From Dactylosporangium sp040605635 (lineage in GTDB: Bacteria; Actinomycetota; Actinomycetes; Mycobacteriales; Micromonosporaceae), in contig NZ_JBEXDG010000016.1 in the NCBI RefSeq assembly GCF_040605635.1, positions 114,863 through 178,862 of the forward strand: DNA of 64,000 nucleotides, in the 5' to 3' direction. Shown piece by piece: positions 41,576-50,389 of this stretch. The position numbers and the translations under genes were made by a program. The notes under the pieces were generated by a model. The model made no database searches. It was given only the letters and a program-made list of their open reading frames with translations, and was not told the DNA's origin. Positions within the stretch are counted from its first letter, which is position 1; every line of letters begins with the position of its first letter.

Positions 41576-43180
41576 TCAGGCAGCTCTGCGGCGGGCCAGG
41601 ATCTGCAGGAGGCGGCCGCCGACGACGAGGAGGACGCCGCCGCCGAGCATCAGGGCCACGTTGCTGCCGGTCACCGGGAGGCCACCGCCGGCCTGGCCGC
41701 CGTTGCCGCCGGTGCCGCCCGTGCCGCCCGTGCCGCCACCGTCGTGACCGCCGTAACCGTCGTCGTCATCGTCGTCGTCCGGGCCGTAGCCGCCGTCGTC
41801 GTCCGGGCCGGTGGTGGCACCGGGGCCGGCGGGGGCATTCGGGGCGGCCGCTGCCGTTTCGAGGGTGCAGATGCCCAGGTCGATGAGGGAGGTCTTGTCG
41901 GCGGGGCCCGAGTCGCCATGGCCGTAGCCGCCGGTGGACTTCCAGGTGTTGCGGGAAATCAGTTTGACGCGGACCGAGGCGGCCTTGGCGTAGACGCCGG
42001 TGGAGCTGAACTGCTTCTCGACCGTGCCCAGTTCGACCCGCAGGACCACGACCCCGCCCTTGGACGAGGCAGCGGTGCTCTCGGCGGCAGGCGGGGCGGC
42101 GGCAGCACCAGAGCCGGTGCCGAGCAGACCGCCGACCGCCGGCAGGCCGGGCAGGCCGCCGAGCAGGCTGTTGAGGTCCGCACCGGGCAGGATCGCCGTG
42201 GCGCCGCCGACGACGCCCGAGACCGCGCTGGTGATGCCGGTCAGCAGGTCGAGCAGCGGCAGGCCGCCCAGCAGCGGGAGGTTCTCGGTGCGGGCCAGGT
42301 CGGTGGCGGCCTCCAGGCTCCCGGCGTTGAGGGGCACGACCACGTCCACGTGGGAGCCGGCCGAGGAGACCCGGATCGGCGCCTGGCCGGGGACGGTGAT
42401 CTCGAGGACGGGAGCGGTGTAGTCGACCGTCTTCCTGGTGCCGGCGAGAGCGCGCAGCGTCGGCTGGCTGACGACCCGTACGCCGATCGCGGTGGGCCCG
42501 TTGTCGAGGAGCTTGAAGTCGGCGATCCCGCCGGTCGCGGTGGAGACCGCGGCGGGGCGGCCGCCGGCCTCGCCGACGCCGGTGACGGTGGCGCTCTCGA
42601 CGGCGTTGATGCGCAGCAGGGCGCGCCCGTTGCGGCCCGGCAGGACGGTGATCCCGGCGAGCTTCGCCTCCGAGGCGGCGCGCGGGCCGTCAGCGGTGGT
42701 GCAGCGGCGGGCGTTGTTCCACGACGCCTGGGCGCGCAGGCCGCCGGTGCCCAGCCGCAGCGCGCCCAGGTCGACGCCGGCCACGTTCACGACGTCGGGC
42801 CCGCTGTGCGTCGGCGGCGCTTCCTGATACGCCCTGGGCCCGAGCACCCCGGCCGGCAGGTCGCCGCTGCTGCGCAGGTAGCGGGCGTCGGCGGCGGCGC
42901 GCAGGTCGCCCCCGGCGAGGCCGGAGTGGGTGGTGGCGATACGGAGTTCGGGCAGGACAACGCCGGGCAGGCCGGTGGCGCGCAGGTCGACACGGCCGAG
43001 CGCGAGAGTGTTGCTGGCGGCGGTGGCACCGAAGCCCTCTGGGCAGGCCGCGTCGGCCGGTGCCGCCACCGCGGGTGCCGCCAACGCGACCGGGCTCAGC
43101 GCCCCGACCAACGCCGTTGCGGCGAGGGCGGCGAAGGTCCGGGCTGTTTTCGGGCGTGCGGAAGCAACAGGAGACGTCAT
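41576..43180 (-). CDS. LPXTG-type surface protein
   Basis: 534 residues. Sec signal peptide (1-39). Long beta-rich exposed region (about 45-440) with no recognised domain name; choice-of-anchor style is possible. A Gly/Asp linker carries a run of seven Asp and a GGTGG array. LPVTG is followed by a hydrophobic helix and RRRAA, a sortase-sorted cell-wall anchor. GGAGG precedes the ATG. Its 5' region (43181-43405) is structured (hairpin 43250-43290), so the leader may be regulatory. Confidence 0.85.
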   Translation of the reverse strand: MTSPVASARPKTARTFAALAATALVGALSPVALAAPAVAAPADAACPEGFGATAASNTLALGRVDLRATGLPGVVLPELRIATTHSGLAGGDLRAAADARYLRSSGDLPAGVLGPRAYQEAPPTHSGPDVVNVAGVDLGALRLGTGGLRAQASWNNARRCTTADGPRAASEAKLAGITVLPGRNGRALLRINAVESATVTGVGEAGGRPAAVSTATGGIADFKLLDNGPTAIGVRVVSQPTLRALAGTRKTVDYTAPVLEITVPGQAPIRVSSAGSHVDVVVPLNAGSLEAATDLARTENLPLLGGLPLLDLLTGITSAVSGVVGGATAILPGADLNSLLGGLPGLPAVGGLLGTGSGAAAAPPAAESTAASSKGGVVVLRVELGTVEKQFSSTGVYAKAASVRVKLISRNTWKSTGGYGHGDSGPADKTSLIDLGICTLETAAAAPNAPAGPGATTGPDDDGGYGPDDDDDDDGYGGHDGGGTGGTGGTGGNGGQAGGGLPVTGSNVALMLGGGVLLVVGGRLLQILARRRAA

Positions 43181-43249
43181 GCTTGAGGTCCTCCGAGACC
43201 GGGAGTACGGGGGTAGCTCGCCGGGGGGCGTGCCACTGCTGCCCCCAAC

Positions 43250-43290
43250 GAGCCCTTCTCGGCCGGAGTTACGGCCCTTTTTGCGGGCTC
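43250..43290 (-). promoter_or_regulatory. structured leader hairpin of the LPXTG gene
   Basis: Outer arms GAGCCC (43250-43255) and GGGCTC (43285-43290) enclose an inner GGCCG/CGGCC stem. It lies about 70-110 bases before the ATG at 43180. I could not match it to a known riboswitch. Confidence 0.4.
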
Positions 43291-43418
43291 ATCCGCACTA
43301 GTAACGACGAAGTAGTTGGAATAGCTACGGTATCCCCCAAAAGAGCCAAAATGGACTTTCGGGGGCGATAGCCGCAGGCCATATGGAACTGCCAATGATC
43401 CGCGTTACTGTGAGCGCC

Positions 43419-44252
43419 ATGGGCATGCTGTGCGCGGTGAGCTTCAATCGCTACGGGCGGCTGTTCTATTTCGACCCCGGCGAGTTCCGTCCGGGCGTGG
43501 GCGACCGGGTGCTGATCCCGACCGACGACGGCCCCGAGGTGGCCGAGTGCGTCTGGGCCGCGCAGTGGGTCAGCGAGGAGACCGAGGGCTTCCCGCGCCT
43601 GGTCGCCATGGCAGCGGACGACGACCTGCGCCGCGACGAGCTGCTGCGCAAGCGCAAGGCCGAGGCCAAGGTCGCCGCGAAGAAGCTGATCCGCGATCAC
43701 GAGCTGCCGATGAAGGTCGTCGCAGTGGACCACGTGCTGGACGGCTCGGGCGGTCAGGGCGCGCGGACCACGATCTATTTCACCGCACCCCATCGGGTGG
43801 ATTTCCGCTCGCTGGTCCGGGATCTGGGCGCCACGCTGCACTGCCGCGTGGAGCTGCGCCAGCTGTCCGCGCGGGACTCGGCCAGGGTCCAGGGCGGCAT
43901 CGGCTCGTGCGGGCGCGACCTGTGCTGCGCCACGTTCCTCAACGACTTCGAGCCGGTCACCATCCGGATGGCGAAGGATCAGGACCTGCCGCTCAATCCG
44001 TTGCGCATCTCCGGCGCCTGCGGACGGTTGATGTGCTGCCTCAAGTACGAGCATCCCCTGTATCAGCAGTTCCAGGCCACCGCGCCGGCCGTCGGCACCC
44101 GCGTGTCCACGCCGACGGGTGAGGGCCGCGTCGTCGGGCACAGCGTGCCGCGCGACTCCGTCACCGTGCGGATGGACGCCGACGGGTCGCGCTGCTCGTG
44201 CAGCCGCGCCTCGGTCTGCGGTTCCCGGCAGGCGTACGAAGAACGCTACTGA
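43419..44252 (+). CDS. PSP1-domain protein, RicT/YaaT family
   Basis: 277 residues. The PSP1 C-terminal region carries paired Cys motifs CGRDLCC (near 168) and CGRLMCC (near 206), which in Bacillus RicT help bind Fe-S clusters in the RicAFT complex. A CSCSRASVC cluster ends the protein. Only the RicT-like member is present here. TACTGT (43406-43411) seven bases before the ATG at 43419 supports this start over 43383. It overlaps the convergent gene by 7 bases. Confidence 0.88.
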   Translation: MGMLCAVSFNRYGRLFYFDPGEFRPGVGDRVLIPTDDGPEVAECVWAAQWVSEETEGFPRLVAMAADDDLRRDELLRKRKAEAKVAAKKLIRDHELPMKVVAVDHVLDGSGGQGARTTIYFTAPHRVDFRSLVRDLGATLHCRVELRQLSARDSARVQGGIGSCGRDLCCATFLNDFEPVTIRMAKDQDLPLNPLRISGACGRLMCCLKYEHPLYQQFQATAPAVGTRVSTPTGEGRVVGHSVPRDSVTVRMDADGSRCSCSRASVCGSRQAYEERY

Positions 44253-45757
44253 ACCGTCACGGTCACCGAGTGCCAGCCGGTCGCGCCGTCCGGGAACGGC
44301 GTCACCCGCTCGGCGGGCTGCACCGCACCCGTCTTGTCGGTGGCCCGGACCTTCAGCAGGTGACTGCCGCGCGTGGCGGCCCAGTCGAGGCGCCACTGCA
44401 CCCACGTGTCGTTCGTCGGCGACGGCAGCAGCGTGGCAGCCTGCCACGGCCCGTCGTCGGCCTGCACCTCCACGGCGGCGATGCCACGGCCCTGCGCCCA
44501 CGCGACGCCGGCGACGCGGACCGTACCGGCGGACAACCGGGCGAAGGGCAGTGGCCGGTCGATCCGTGACGCCGTCTTCACCGGCCCGCGGGCGGCCCAG
44601 CCGCGCTCCACCCAGTACGCGTCGTACGCGTCGAACGTCGTCAGTTCCAGCTCCGTCACCCACTTGCAGGCGCCCGCGTAGCCGTACAGGCCGGGGGTGA
44701 GCATCCGCACGGGGAAACCGTGGTCGAGCGGGAGCGGCTCGCCGTTCATGCCGACGCAGAGCATGGCGTCGCGCCCGTCGAGCACCACGGACAGCGGCGT
44801 CCCGATCGTCATGCCTTCCACGGACCGCGCGACGAGCTGATCCGCCTCTGGTGAGGGCCGGACCTCGCGCAGCAGTTCCGCCAGGTGTACGCCCAGCCAG
44901 CGGGCCGTCCCCACGTATGGCCCGCCGACCTCGTTGGAGACGCAGTTGAGCGTGATGTCCCGCTCGATCAGCGGCCGGCGCAGCAGGTCGTCGAACGACA
45001 GCTCGACCGGCCGCCCGACCATTCCCTTGATCTTGAGCCGCCAGGAGCCGGCATCGACACGGGGCACGGTGAGCGCGGTGTCGACCCGGTAGAAGTCCCG
45101 GTTCGCGGTCACGAACCCCTCGTCCAGGCCGCCGGGCAGCGGCGGGGCGGCCGACGCGGGCGCGGGCAGCCTGATCGACTCCCGGGACCGGTCGGCGGCG
45201 CTGCGCCCGGCGATGTGCAGGGCGGCGGCCCCTCCACCGGCGGCCGCCGCTCCGCCGGCGATGACCGCGGCGGTGCCGAGGAAGCGACGCCGATCGAGGA
45301 GCCGGGCAAACCCGGTGGCGGCGGCGACGGGCGCGGCGGCGGACAGGGTGCGCAGCAGCAGGACCAGTGCACCGGCCGCGACCAGGCCCCCGAGCAGGGA
45401 CGGCAGGCCGTCGAGCGGTCCGGCGGCGGGCCGGCTGGCGGCGGCGAGCGCGCCGGCCACCCCGAGGACCGCCGCGCCGGCGAGTCCGTAGACCCGCCGG
45501 CGCGCTCCGAGCACGCCCACCACCGCGGCGAAGACGATCAGCCCGGCCGCGATGCCGGTCAGCAGCAGCGGCTTGTCGTTGGTGCCGAAGGTGCGGACCG
45601 CCCACTCCTTCACCGGGGTCGGGGTGGCGTCGATGATGACGCCCCCGACTCCGACGACCGGTCCCGCGGCGGGGACGACCAGCGCGGCGAACAGTTCACC
45701 GGTGGCGATCCCCGCGGCGGCGGCGAGAATGCCCGCGAGGGCGGCTCGAAGCTTCAT
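44246..45757 (-). CDS. membrane-anchored sulfite-oxidase-like molybdopterin protein
   Basis: 503 residues. About five N-terminal helices (1-150), then a Tat-like RRRFLG segment before another helix. The molybdopterin domain has TLNCVSNEVGG, where Cys ligates Mo, and GFPVRMLTPGLYGYAGACKWV. The last 100 residues form the Mo-co dimerisation domain. It probably oxidises or reduces an S- or N-oxide outside the membrane. It lies 8 bases after the fasciclin gene, a common actinobacterial pairing. Confidence 0.88.
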   Translation of the reverse strand: MKLRAALAGILAAAAGIATGELFAALVVPAAGPVVGVGGVIIDATPTPVKEWAVRTFGTNDKPLLLTGIAAGLIVFAAVVGVLGARRRVYGLAGAAVLGVAGALAAASRPAAGPLDGLPSLLGGLVAAGALVLLLRTLSAAAPVAAATGFARLLDRRRFLGTAAVIAGGAAAAGGGAAALHIAGRSAADRSRESIRLPAPASAAPPLPGGLDEGFVTANRDFYRVDTALTVPRVDAGSWRLKIKGMVGRPVELSFDDLLRRPLIERDITLNCVSNEVGGPYVGTARWLGVHLAELLREVRPSPEADQLVARSVEGMTIGTPLSVVLDGRDAMLCVGMNGEPLPLDHGFPVRMLTPGLYGYAGACKWVTELELTTFDAYDAYWVERGWAARGPVKTASRIDRPLPFARLSAGTVRVAGVAWAQGRGIAAVEVQADDGPWQAATLLPSPTNDTWVQWRLDWAATRGSHLLKVRATDKTGAVQPAERVTPFPDGATGWHSVTVTVQ

Positions 45758-45765
45758 CGCGAGGA

Positions 45766-46410
45766 TCAGGCCTTCGGCATGAGGACGGTGTCCACGATGT
45801 ACACGATGGCGTTGGCGGTCTGGACGTTGCCGCAGATGACCATCGAGGCGCCGTTGACGGTGAAGCTGGTGCCGCTGCCGGTCACCGCCAGCTCGGTGCC
45901 CTGCAGGGTCTTGTGCGAGCCGGCGAGCTGCGCGGGGGTGAGCTTCTCGGGCACCACGTGGTAGGTGAGGATGCCGGTGAGGGTCTTGTTGTCGGCGAGG
46001 ACCTTCTGCAGGTCCGCCGCCGGGATCTTCGCGAACGCGGAGTCGGTCGGCGCGAAGACGGTGGCCGCCGGCAGGGTGTTGAGCGAGTCGACGAGGTTGG
46101 CCTGCTTGGCCGCGGTGACGAGGGTCTTCAGCACCGGGTTGCCGGCCGCGGCGGTGCCGACGGGCACCTTGGCCATGGCGGTGAAGCTGCCGGCGTTGGC
46201 CGGGTCGGTCGGGACCGCGGCACAGCCCGCCCCGAACGGCGCGTCCGACATGGGGGCGGCGCTGCTCGGCGCGGCCATGGTGGTCGCCGCTCCGGTGGTC
46301 ATCGCCGGAGCGGCCGTGTCCTTGTCGTCGGACGAGGAACCGCAGGCGGCCGTGGCCGACAGGGCGAACACGGCCGCCGCGGCGACGGCGACGAGCTTGA
46401 AGGCGCGCAT
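45766..46410 (-). CDS. fasciclin-domain lipoprotein (MPT83-like)
   Basis: 214 residues. The signal peptide ends in a lipobox (ATAAC, Cys about 23). An Ala/Thr/Met linker follows, then one FAS1 domain with TVFAPTDSAFAKIP and LTYHVVPEKL. It resembles mycobacterial MPT83/MPT70, cell-surface proteins of unclear function. It heads the two-gene operon with the molybdopterin protein. Confidence 0.9.
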   Translation of the reverse strand: MRAFKLVAVAAAAVFALSATAACGSSSDDKDTAAPAMTTGAATTMAAPSSAAPMSDAPFGAGCAAVPTDPANAGSFTAMAKVPVGTAAAGNPVLKTLVTAAKQANLVDSLNTLPAATVFAPTDSAFAKIPAADLQKVLADNKTLTGILTYHVVPEKLTPAQLAGSHKTLQGTELAVTGSGTSFTVNGASMVICGNVQTANAIVYIVDTVLMPKA

Positions 46411-46498
46411 GGTGATATTTCCCTTCGTAAGCGGATGTACACCATGTCTTCGGAGCGCCCCGGGTGTTCGGATTGGTGCGAGTTTCAGGGCAGAGCCC

Positions 46499-46531
46499 GG
46501 ACGGGTGACGCGGAGACCGCGCCACCCGTCC
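46499..46531 (-). terminator. hairpin terminator after the cellulase gene
   Basis: Stem GGACGGGTG (46499-46507) with CACCCGTCC (46523-46531), plus an inner GCG/CGC pair, 14 bases past the GH5 stop. Confidence 0.65.
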
Positions 46532-46544
46532 ACGAACAGGAGCA

Positions 46545-48860
46545 TCAGGCCGGGACGACGCCCCAGGCCAGAGAACCGCCGATGAAGGCCGGCACCGTGG
46601 TCGCGTCCGCGAAGGACGTCCCCGCGCCGCGGCTGTAGTCGTTGGTCTCGTTGACCGGCTGCCAGTCGGTGCGGCTGACCCGCAGCTGGACCTCGCCGCT
46701 GTTGCCGCCGGGCGCCACGCTGCCACCGGTGAAGGTGACCTCGATGTACGCGTCGGCACCGTTGACCGCCGACGGCAGGTTCACGACCCGGGTCGCGAGG
46801 TTGCCGCAGCCGACGACGGCCCAGTCGCACCAGATGGCGTAGCTGCCGCCGTCGCGGGTGAAGTAGTAGCGGACCGCGACGGTGTTCAGCGCGAGCGCCG
46901 TGCTGCCGCCGTTGACGACCTGGAGGCCGGGCTTGATCTCCTGGTCGTTGGTCGGGACGCTGTTGTTGCGGTACTGCACCCGCACCACCCCGGTCGGGTT
47001 GGCCGCGGTCCTGCCGGTGACCGCCGCGGTCTGTGCGGAGGCGTTGCCGGCCGCGTCCACGGCCCGCACGGTGTAGCTGTACGTGGTGTCGGCCGCGAGG
47101 CCACTGTCGACATAGGTCAGCCCGGCGACGGTGCCGACCTTGGTGCCGCCCCGGTAGACGTCGTAGCCCGCGACCGAGCCGCTGTTGTCGGTCGACGCGG
47201 TCCACGACAGGGAGACACCGCTGGTCGTGGTGCCGGTGACGGTCAGCCCGCCCGGCACCGTCGGCGGCGTGGTGTCGACCGGCGTGCTCGTCGTGGTGGC
47301 GGTGCGGGCGGCCGAGGCCGCGGAGACGTTGCCCGCCCCGTCGAAGGCCCGCACGGTGTAGCTGTAGGTGGTGCTCGGGGTCAGCCCGGTGTCCGTGAAG
47401 GACGCCGTGGCCGAGGTGCCGACCTTGGTGGCGCCGCGGTAGATGTCGTATCCGGCGACGGTGCCGCTGTTGTCGGTCGACGCGGTCCAGGTCAGCGAGA
47501 CGCTGGTGCCGGTGGTCCCGGCGACGGTCAGCCCGGCCGGCACGGTCGGCGCGGTGGTGTCGGCGACCGAGCCGTAGCGGTCGTTGAGGCTCAGACCGTT
47601 GGCGCCGAGCTTGACCGTGTGGTCGAGGCCGACGAACTTGTTCTGGTACTGCCACAGCGCCGGCTTCAGCATCGCGTACTTGGCCTCGTCCCAGGTCTTC
47701 CAGTCGTCCAGCAGCAGGCCGCCGGTGTCGCCGGAGTTGGGGTTGAGCACCCAGAAGGTCTGGCTGATGCGCTTCTCGATGATGGTGTCGCGCAGGGCGT
47801 ACATCCACTTGTCCTGACGCGCGTCCTGCCCGAGCCGGCCGCCCCACTCACCGACGAGCAGCGGCGCGGTGTTCTCGGTGTGGATGTACAGCCAGTTCGG
47901 CTGCCACACGTCGGTGGTCAGCGACGCCTTGTCGAACGGCTTGGAGAACCACGGCTGCTCGTAGACCAGCGGGCCGTAGTCGTGCGGCGAGTAGACGATG
48001 TGGTTGCCCAGGTTCACCGGGTAGTTCTTGACCCCGCGCAGGTTGCCGCCCCACCAGTTGCCGTAGTAGTCGGCCTCGGCGGTGGAGGACCAGTTGGTGC
48101 CGTTCTTCGGGAAGATCTCGATGCCCTCGCAGAGGATGAGCATGTTCGGGTTCTTCGCGAGGATCCGGTTGCCGGCGACCTGGCAGGTGTTCTTGAAGTT
48201 GTCCTGGTCGGTGGAGTTGTCCCACTTCGCCCGCGGCGACTCCGACCACTTGCCGTGCGGCTCGTTCTTGATGTCGGCCGCGACCAGCGTGTCGTTGGTC
48301 TTGTACCGGTCGATCACCCACTCCCACGCCTGGTAGAACAGCTCGGACGTGATCGAGCCCTTCCACCACACCGGGTAGATGTGCCCGGAGTTGTCGGCCT
48401 CGGCGGAGTGCACGTCGAGCATCACCTTGATGCCGAACTGCTGGCACAGCGCGAGGAAGGCGTCGAAGACCTGCAGCGTGGTCTTGCCGACCAGCTCGGG
48501 GTTGGCGTAGGTGTTGACGCCGCTGGGGACGGCGGCCTGGCCGGCCTTCCACTCCAGCAGCAGCTGGGTCGAGATCGGCACCCGGACGATGTTGATGCCG
48601 CGGTCGGCCATCGACCTGGTGATCTCGGTCATGTTGCCGCTCCACAGGCCGTGGAAGACCCGCTCGGTGGCGTTGAAGCCGAACCAGTTGGTGCCGGTCA
48701 GCCAGACCTCGTTGCCCTGACTGTCGACGATCTTGTTGCCGGAAGTGTGCAGCCAGTCCGCGGTGTCCGCGGCGGTGGCCGGAGCCGACGAGACGAACGG
48801 CGCGAGAGGCACCAGCAGCGCGGCCGCGACGGCGGCCAGCAACCTTCGGTGGAGGCGCAT
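46545..48860 (-). CDS. secreted GH5 cellulase with two FN3 domains and CBM3
   Basis: 771 residues. Signal peptide 1-31. GH5 domain about 35-405: acid/base Glu200 in DIKNEPHG and nucleophile Glu338 in LVGEWGG. FN3 domains at about 436-523 and 529-616 share near-identical TWTASTDNSG segments. C-terminal CBM3 from about 623 begins VRVQYRNNSVPTNDQEIKP. It is exported to cleave beta-1,4-glucan while CBM3 holds crystalline cellulose. Two repressor palindromes lie 30-80 bases upstream. It is divergent from the LuxR-type regulators. Confidence 0.93.
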   Translation of the reverse strand: MRLHRRLLAAVAAALLVPLAPFVSSAPATAADTADWLHTSGNKIVDSQGNEVWLTGTNWFGFNATERVFHGLWSGNMTEITRSMADRGINIVRVPISTQLLLEWKAGQAAVPSGVNTYANPELVGKTTLQVFDAFLALCQQFGIKVMLDVHSAEADNSGHIYPVWWKGSITSELFYQAWEWVIDRYKTNDTLVAADIKNEPHGKWSESPRAKWDNSTDQDNFKNTCQVAGNRILAKNPNMLILCEGIEIFPKNGTNWSSTAEADYYGNWWGGNLRGVKNYPVNLGNHIVYSPHDYGPLVYEQPWFSKPFDKASLTTDVWQPNWLYIHTENTAPLLVGEWGGRLGQDARQDKWMYALRDTIIEKRISQTFWVLNPNSGDTGGLLLDDWKTWDEAKYAMLKPALWQYQNKFVGLDHTVKLGANGLSLNDRYGSVADTTAPTVPAGLTVAGTTGTSVSLTWTASTDNSGTVAGYDIYRGATKVGTSATASFTDTGLTPSTTYSYTVRAFDGAGNVSAASAARTATTTSTPVDTTPPTVPGGLTVTGTTTSGVSLSWTASTDNSGSVAGYDVYRGGTKVGTVAGLTYVDSGLAADTTYSYTVRAVDAAGNASAQTAAVTGRTAANPTGVVRVQYRNNSVPTNDQEIKPGLQVVNGGSTALALNTVAVRYYFTRDGGSYAIWCDWAVVGCGNLATRVVNLPSAVNGADAYIEVTFTGGSVAPGGNSGEVQLRVSRTDWQPVNETNDYSRGAGTSFADATTVPAFIGGSLAWGVVPA

Positions 48861-48891
48861 GCGAAGCCCTTTCTAGATGGCGGTCCAGAAC

Positions 48892-48905
48892 CGGGAGCGC
48901 TCCCA
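48892..48905. promoter_or_regulatory. CelR/CebR-type operator 1
   Basis: CGGGAGCGCTCCCA, one mismatch from the palindrome TGGGAGCGCTCCCA bound by LacI-family cellulose-utilisation repressors (CelR of Thermobifida, CebR of Streptomyces). It is 32 bases before the GH5 start. No LacI gene is in the window. Confidence 0.8.
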
Positions 48906-48922
48906 AGCGGTGGCGGCGCACC

Positions 48923-48936
48923 TGGGAGCGCTCCCG
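48923..48936. promoter_or_regulatory. CelR/CebR-type operator 2
   Basis: TGGGAGCGCTCCCG, the second copy, 31 bases centre-to-centre (about three helical turns) from operator 1, which would allow cooperative binding. It lies between the cellulase and the divergent response regulator and could affect both. Confidence 0.8.
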
Positions 48937-49042
48937 GTGACGGGTAGCGTAAGCATGTCGACACCGCCGCGAAACAATGGCGAACATCGTTGGCACGCTT
49001 GTCCCGTGGCACACCGGGACACCACGCAAGGAGGTCCCGGCA

Positions 49043-49639
49043 TTGACGACAGTCCTTATCGCCGACGACAACAGCGTGGTCAGGGCCGTCGTCCGCGAAA
49101 TGCTCACCAGTGACCTCACCGTCGTCGCCGAGGCGGCCAACGGCGCCGAGGCCCTCCAGCTCGCCCGGCGGCACCGCCCCGACGTCACGCTGCTGGACCA
49201 CCGCATGCCGGTCCGCGACGGCCTGTCCGTGGTCGGGGCGATCAGCGCGCACAGCCGGGTCCTGATGCTGACCCGCAGCGCCGACGACCGCACGGTGCTG
49301 GACGCGGTGCGTTCCGGCGCGATCGGGTTCCTGGTGCACGGCCAGTTCGGCCCGGCCGAGCTGCTGCACGCGGTCCGCGCGGTGGCCGGCGGCGAGTCGC
49401 ACCTGTCGCCGAGCGCCGCGCGGGTGCTGGTCTCCGCCGTGCGGCAGACGCCCGCGCGGCACGGCCTGTCGCAGCGCGAGGCGGAGGTGATGGACCTGAT
49501 CGCCCGCGGACTGTCCAATGGGGACATCGCCGCGACGCTGGTCCTTTCATCGAAGACGGTCGAAAATCACGTGAACCGGGTCTTCGCCAAGCTCGGCGTC
49601 ACCAGCCGGGCCGGCGCGATCCGGCGCTGGAACACCTGA
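49043..49639 (+). CDS. LuxR-type response regulator (NarL family)
   Basis: 198 residues. Receiver about 1-115: the acidic pair is in LIADDNS and the phospho-acceptor Asp is in LLDHRMP. The conserved Lys near GFLVHGQF appears replaced by His, so phosphorylation may be atypical. The LuxR HTH spans about 138-198 (LSQREAEVMDLIARGLSNGDIA). The TTG start at 49043 is preceded by AAGGAGG. It is divergent from the cellulase and a candidate partner of the CBM2 kinase. Confidence 0.88.
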   Translation: MTTVLIADDNSVVRAVVREMLTSDLTVVAEAANGAEALQLARRHRPDVTLLDHRMPVRDGLSVVGAISAHSRVLMLTRSADDRTVLDAVRSGAIGFLVHGQFGPAELLHAVRAVAGGESHLSPSAARVLVSAVRQTPARHGLSQREAEVMDLIARGLSNGDIAATLVLSSKTVENHVNRVFAKLGVTSRAGAIRRWNT

Positions 49640-49768
49640 GTTCCGCGGGGCGGACACCCAAATCCGTTGGGTGCGTCCCGCGCCGTACCTCGAAAAACAC
49701 CGCGAACGCACCCACCGGGAGTTTCGAGAAGCGTTGCCAATGCGACGTACCCGTGGTGTCGTGACGGC

Positions 49769-50389
49769 ATGCGGGTCCTGGTCATCAGCTCCACCGGCAA
49801 CAGCCTCGCCGAGCTGCTGCGCCCGTGCGCCGGGGCACTCGAAGTGCGCCCGTTGCTGCACGTGCTCAACGGCGGCCGGATCGACGCCGATCTCGTCGTG
49901 CTGCACACCCACGCGCCGATCCGCGAGCTGACCGCGCTCGCCACGCTGCCGCCGCCCCGGCCGCCGGTCCTGGTCGTCGCGTTCGCCGTGGTCCCCGGCG
50001 ACGTGGTGCCGATGCTGCGGGCCGGCGCGCGCAGCCTACTGGTGGAGGGCCAGTACACGCGGGCGGACCTGCTGGACGCGGCCCGCGCCACCGCCGACGG
50101 GCACAGCCGGCTCTCGCCGGTGCCACTGTCCATCGTGGTCGATCACGTGCAGCACCGCACGGCCGACCGGGCGCCGGCGCTGCTGCACCAGCCGCTCACC
50201 CGCCGCGAGCACGAGATCATGGAGCTGATCGCGGCCGGCGAGCCCAACGCGGCGATCGCCGTGCGCCTCGACCTGGCCGAGAAGACGGTCCGCAACCGGG
50301 TCAGCCAGATCTACCTCAAGCTGCGCGTCAACAACCGCACCGAGGCGATCGTGCAGTGGCTCAGCCGCACCGAACGCCGTTCAGGGTGA
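49769..50389 (+). CDS. LuxR-type regulator with degenerate receiver
   Basis: 206 residues. The N-terminal half keeps the receiver fold (VLVISSTGN, DLVVLHTH, VLVVAFAVV, ARSLLVEGQY) but lacks the acidic pair and the acceptor Asp: the equivalent of the LLDHRMP loop in the previous gene reads VVLHTHAP. The C-terminal LuxR HTH is intact (LTRREHEIMELIAAGEPNAAIA). It is probably a phosphorylation-independent regulator. The ATG at 49769 is the natural start. Its 3' end overlaps the kinase gene by 29 bases, tail to tail. Confidence 0.82.
   Translation: MRVLVISSTGNSLAELLRPCAGALEVRPLLHVLNGGRIDADLVVLHTHAPIRELTALATLPPPRPPVLVVAFAVVPGDVVPMLRAGARSLLVEGQYTRADLLDAARATADGHSRLSPVPLSIVVDHVQHRTADRAPALLHQPLTRREHEIMELIAAGEPNAAIAVRLDLAEKTVRNRVSQIYLKLRVNNRTEAIVQWLSRTERRSG

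Noticed and set aside
49655..49673. Hairpin CACCCAA/TTGGGTG after the first LuxR gene as terminator
   Set aside because: Only 7 bp continuous and the stem breaks outside; too weak to call.
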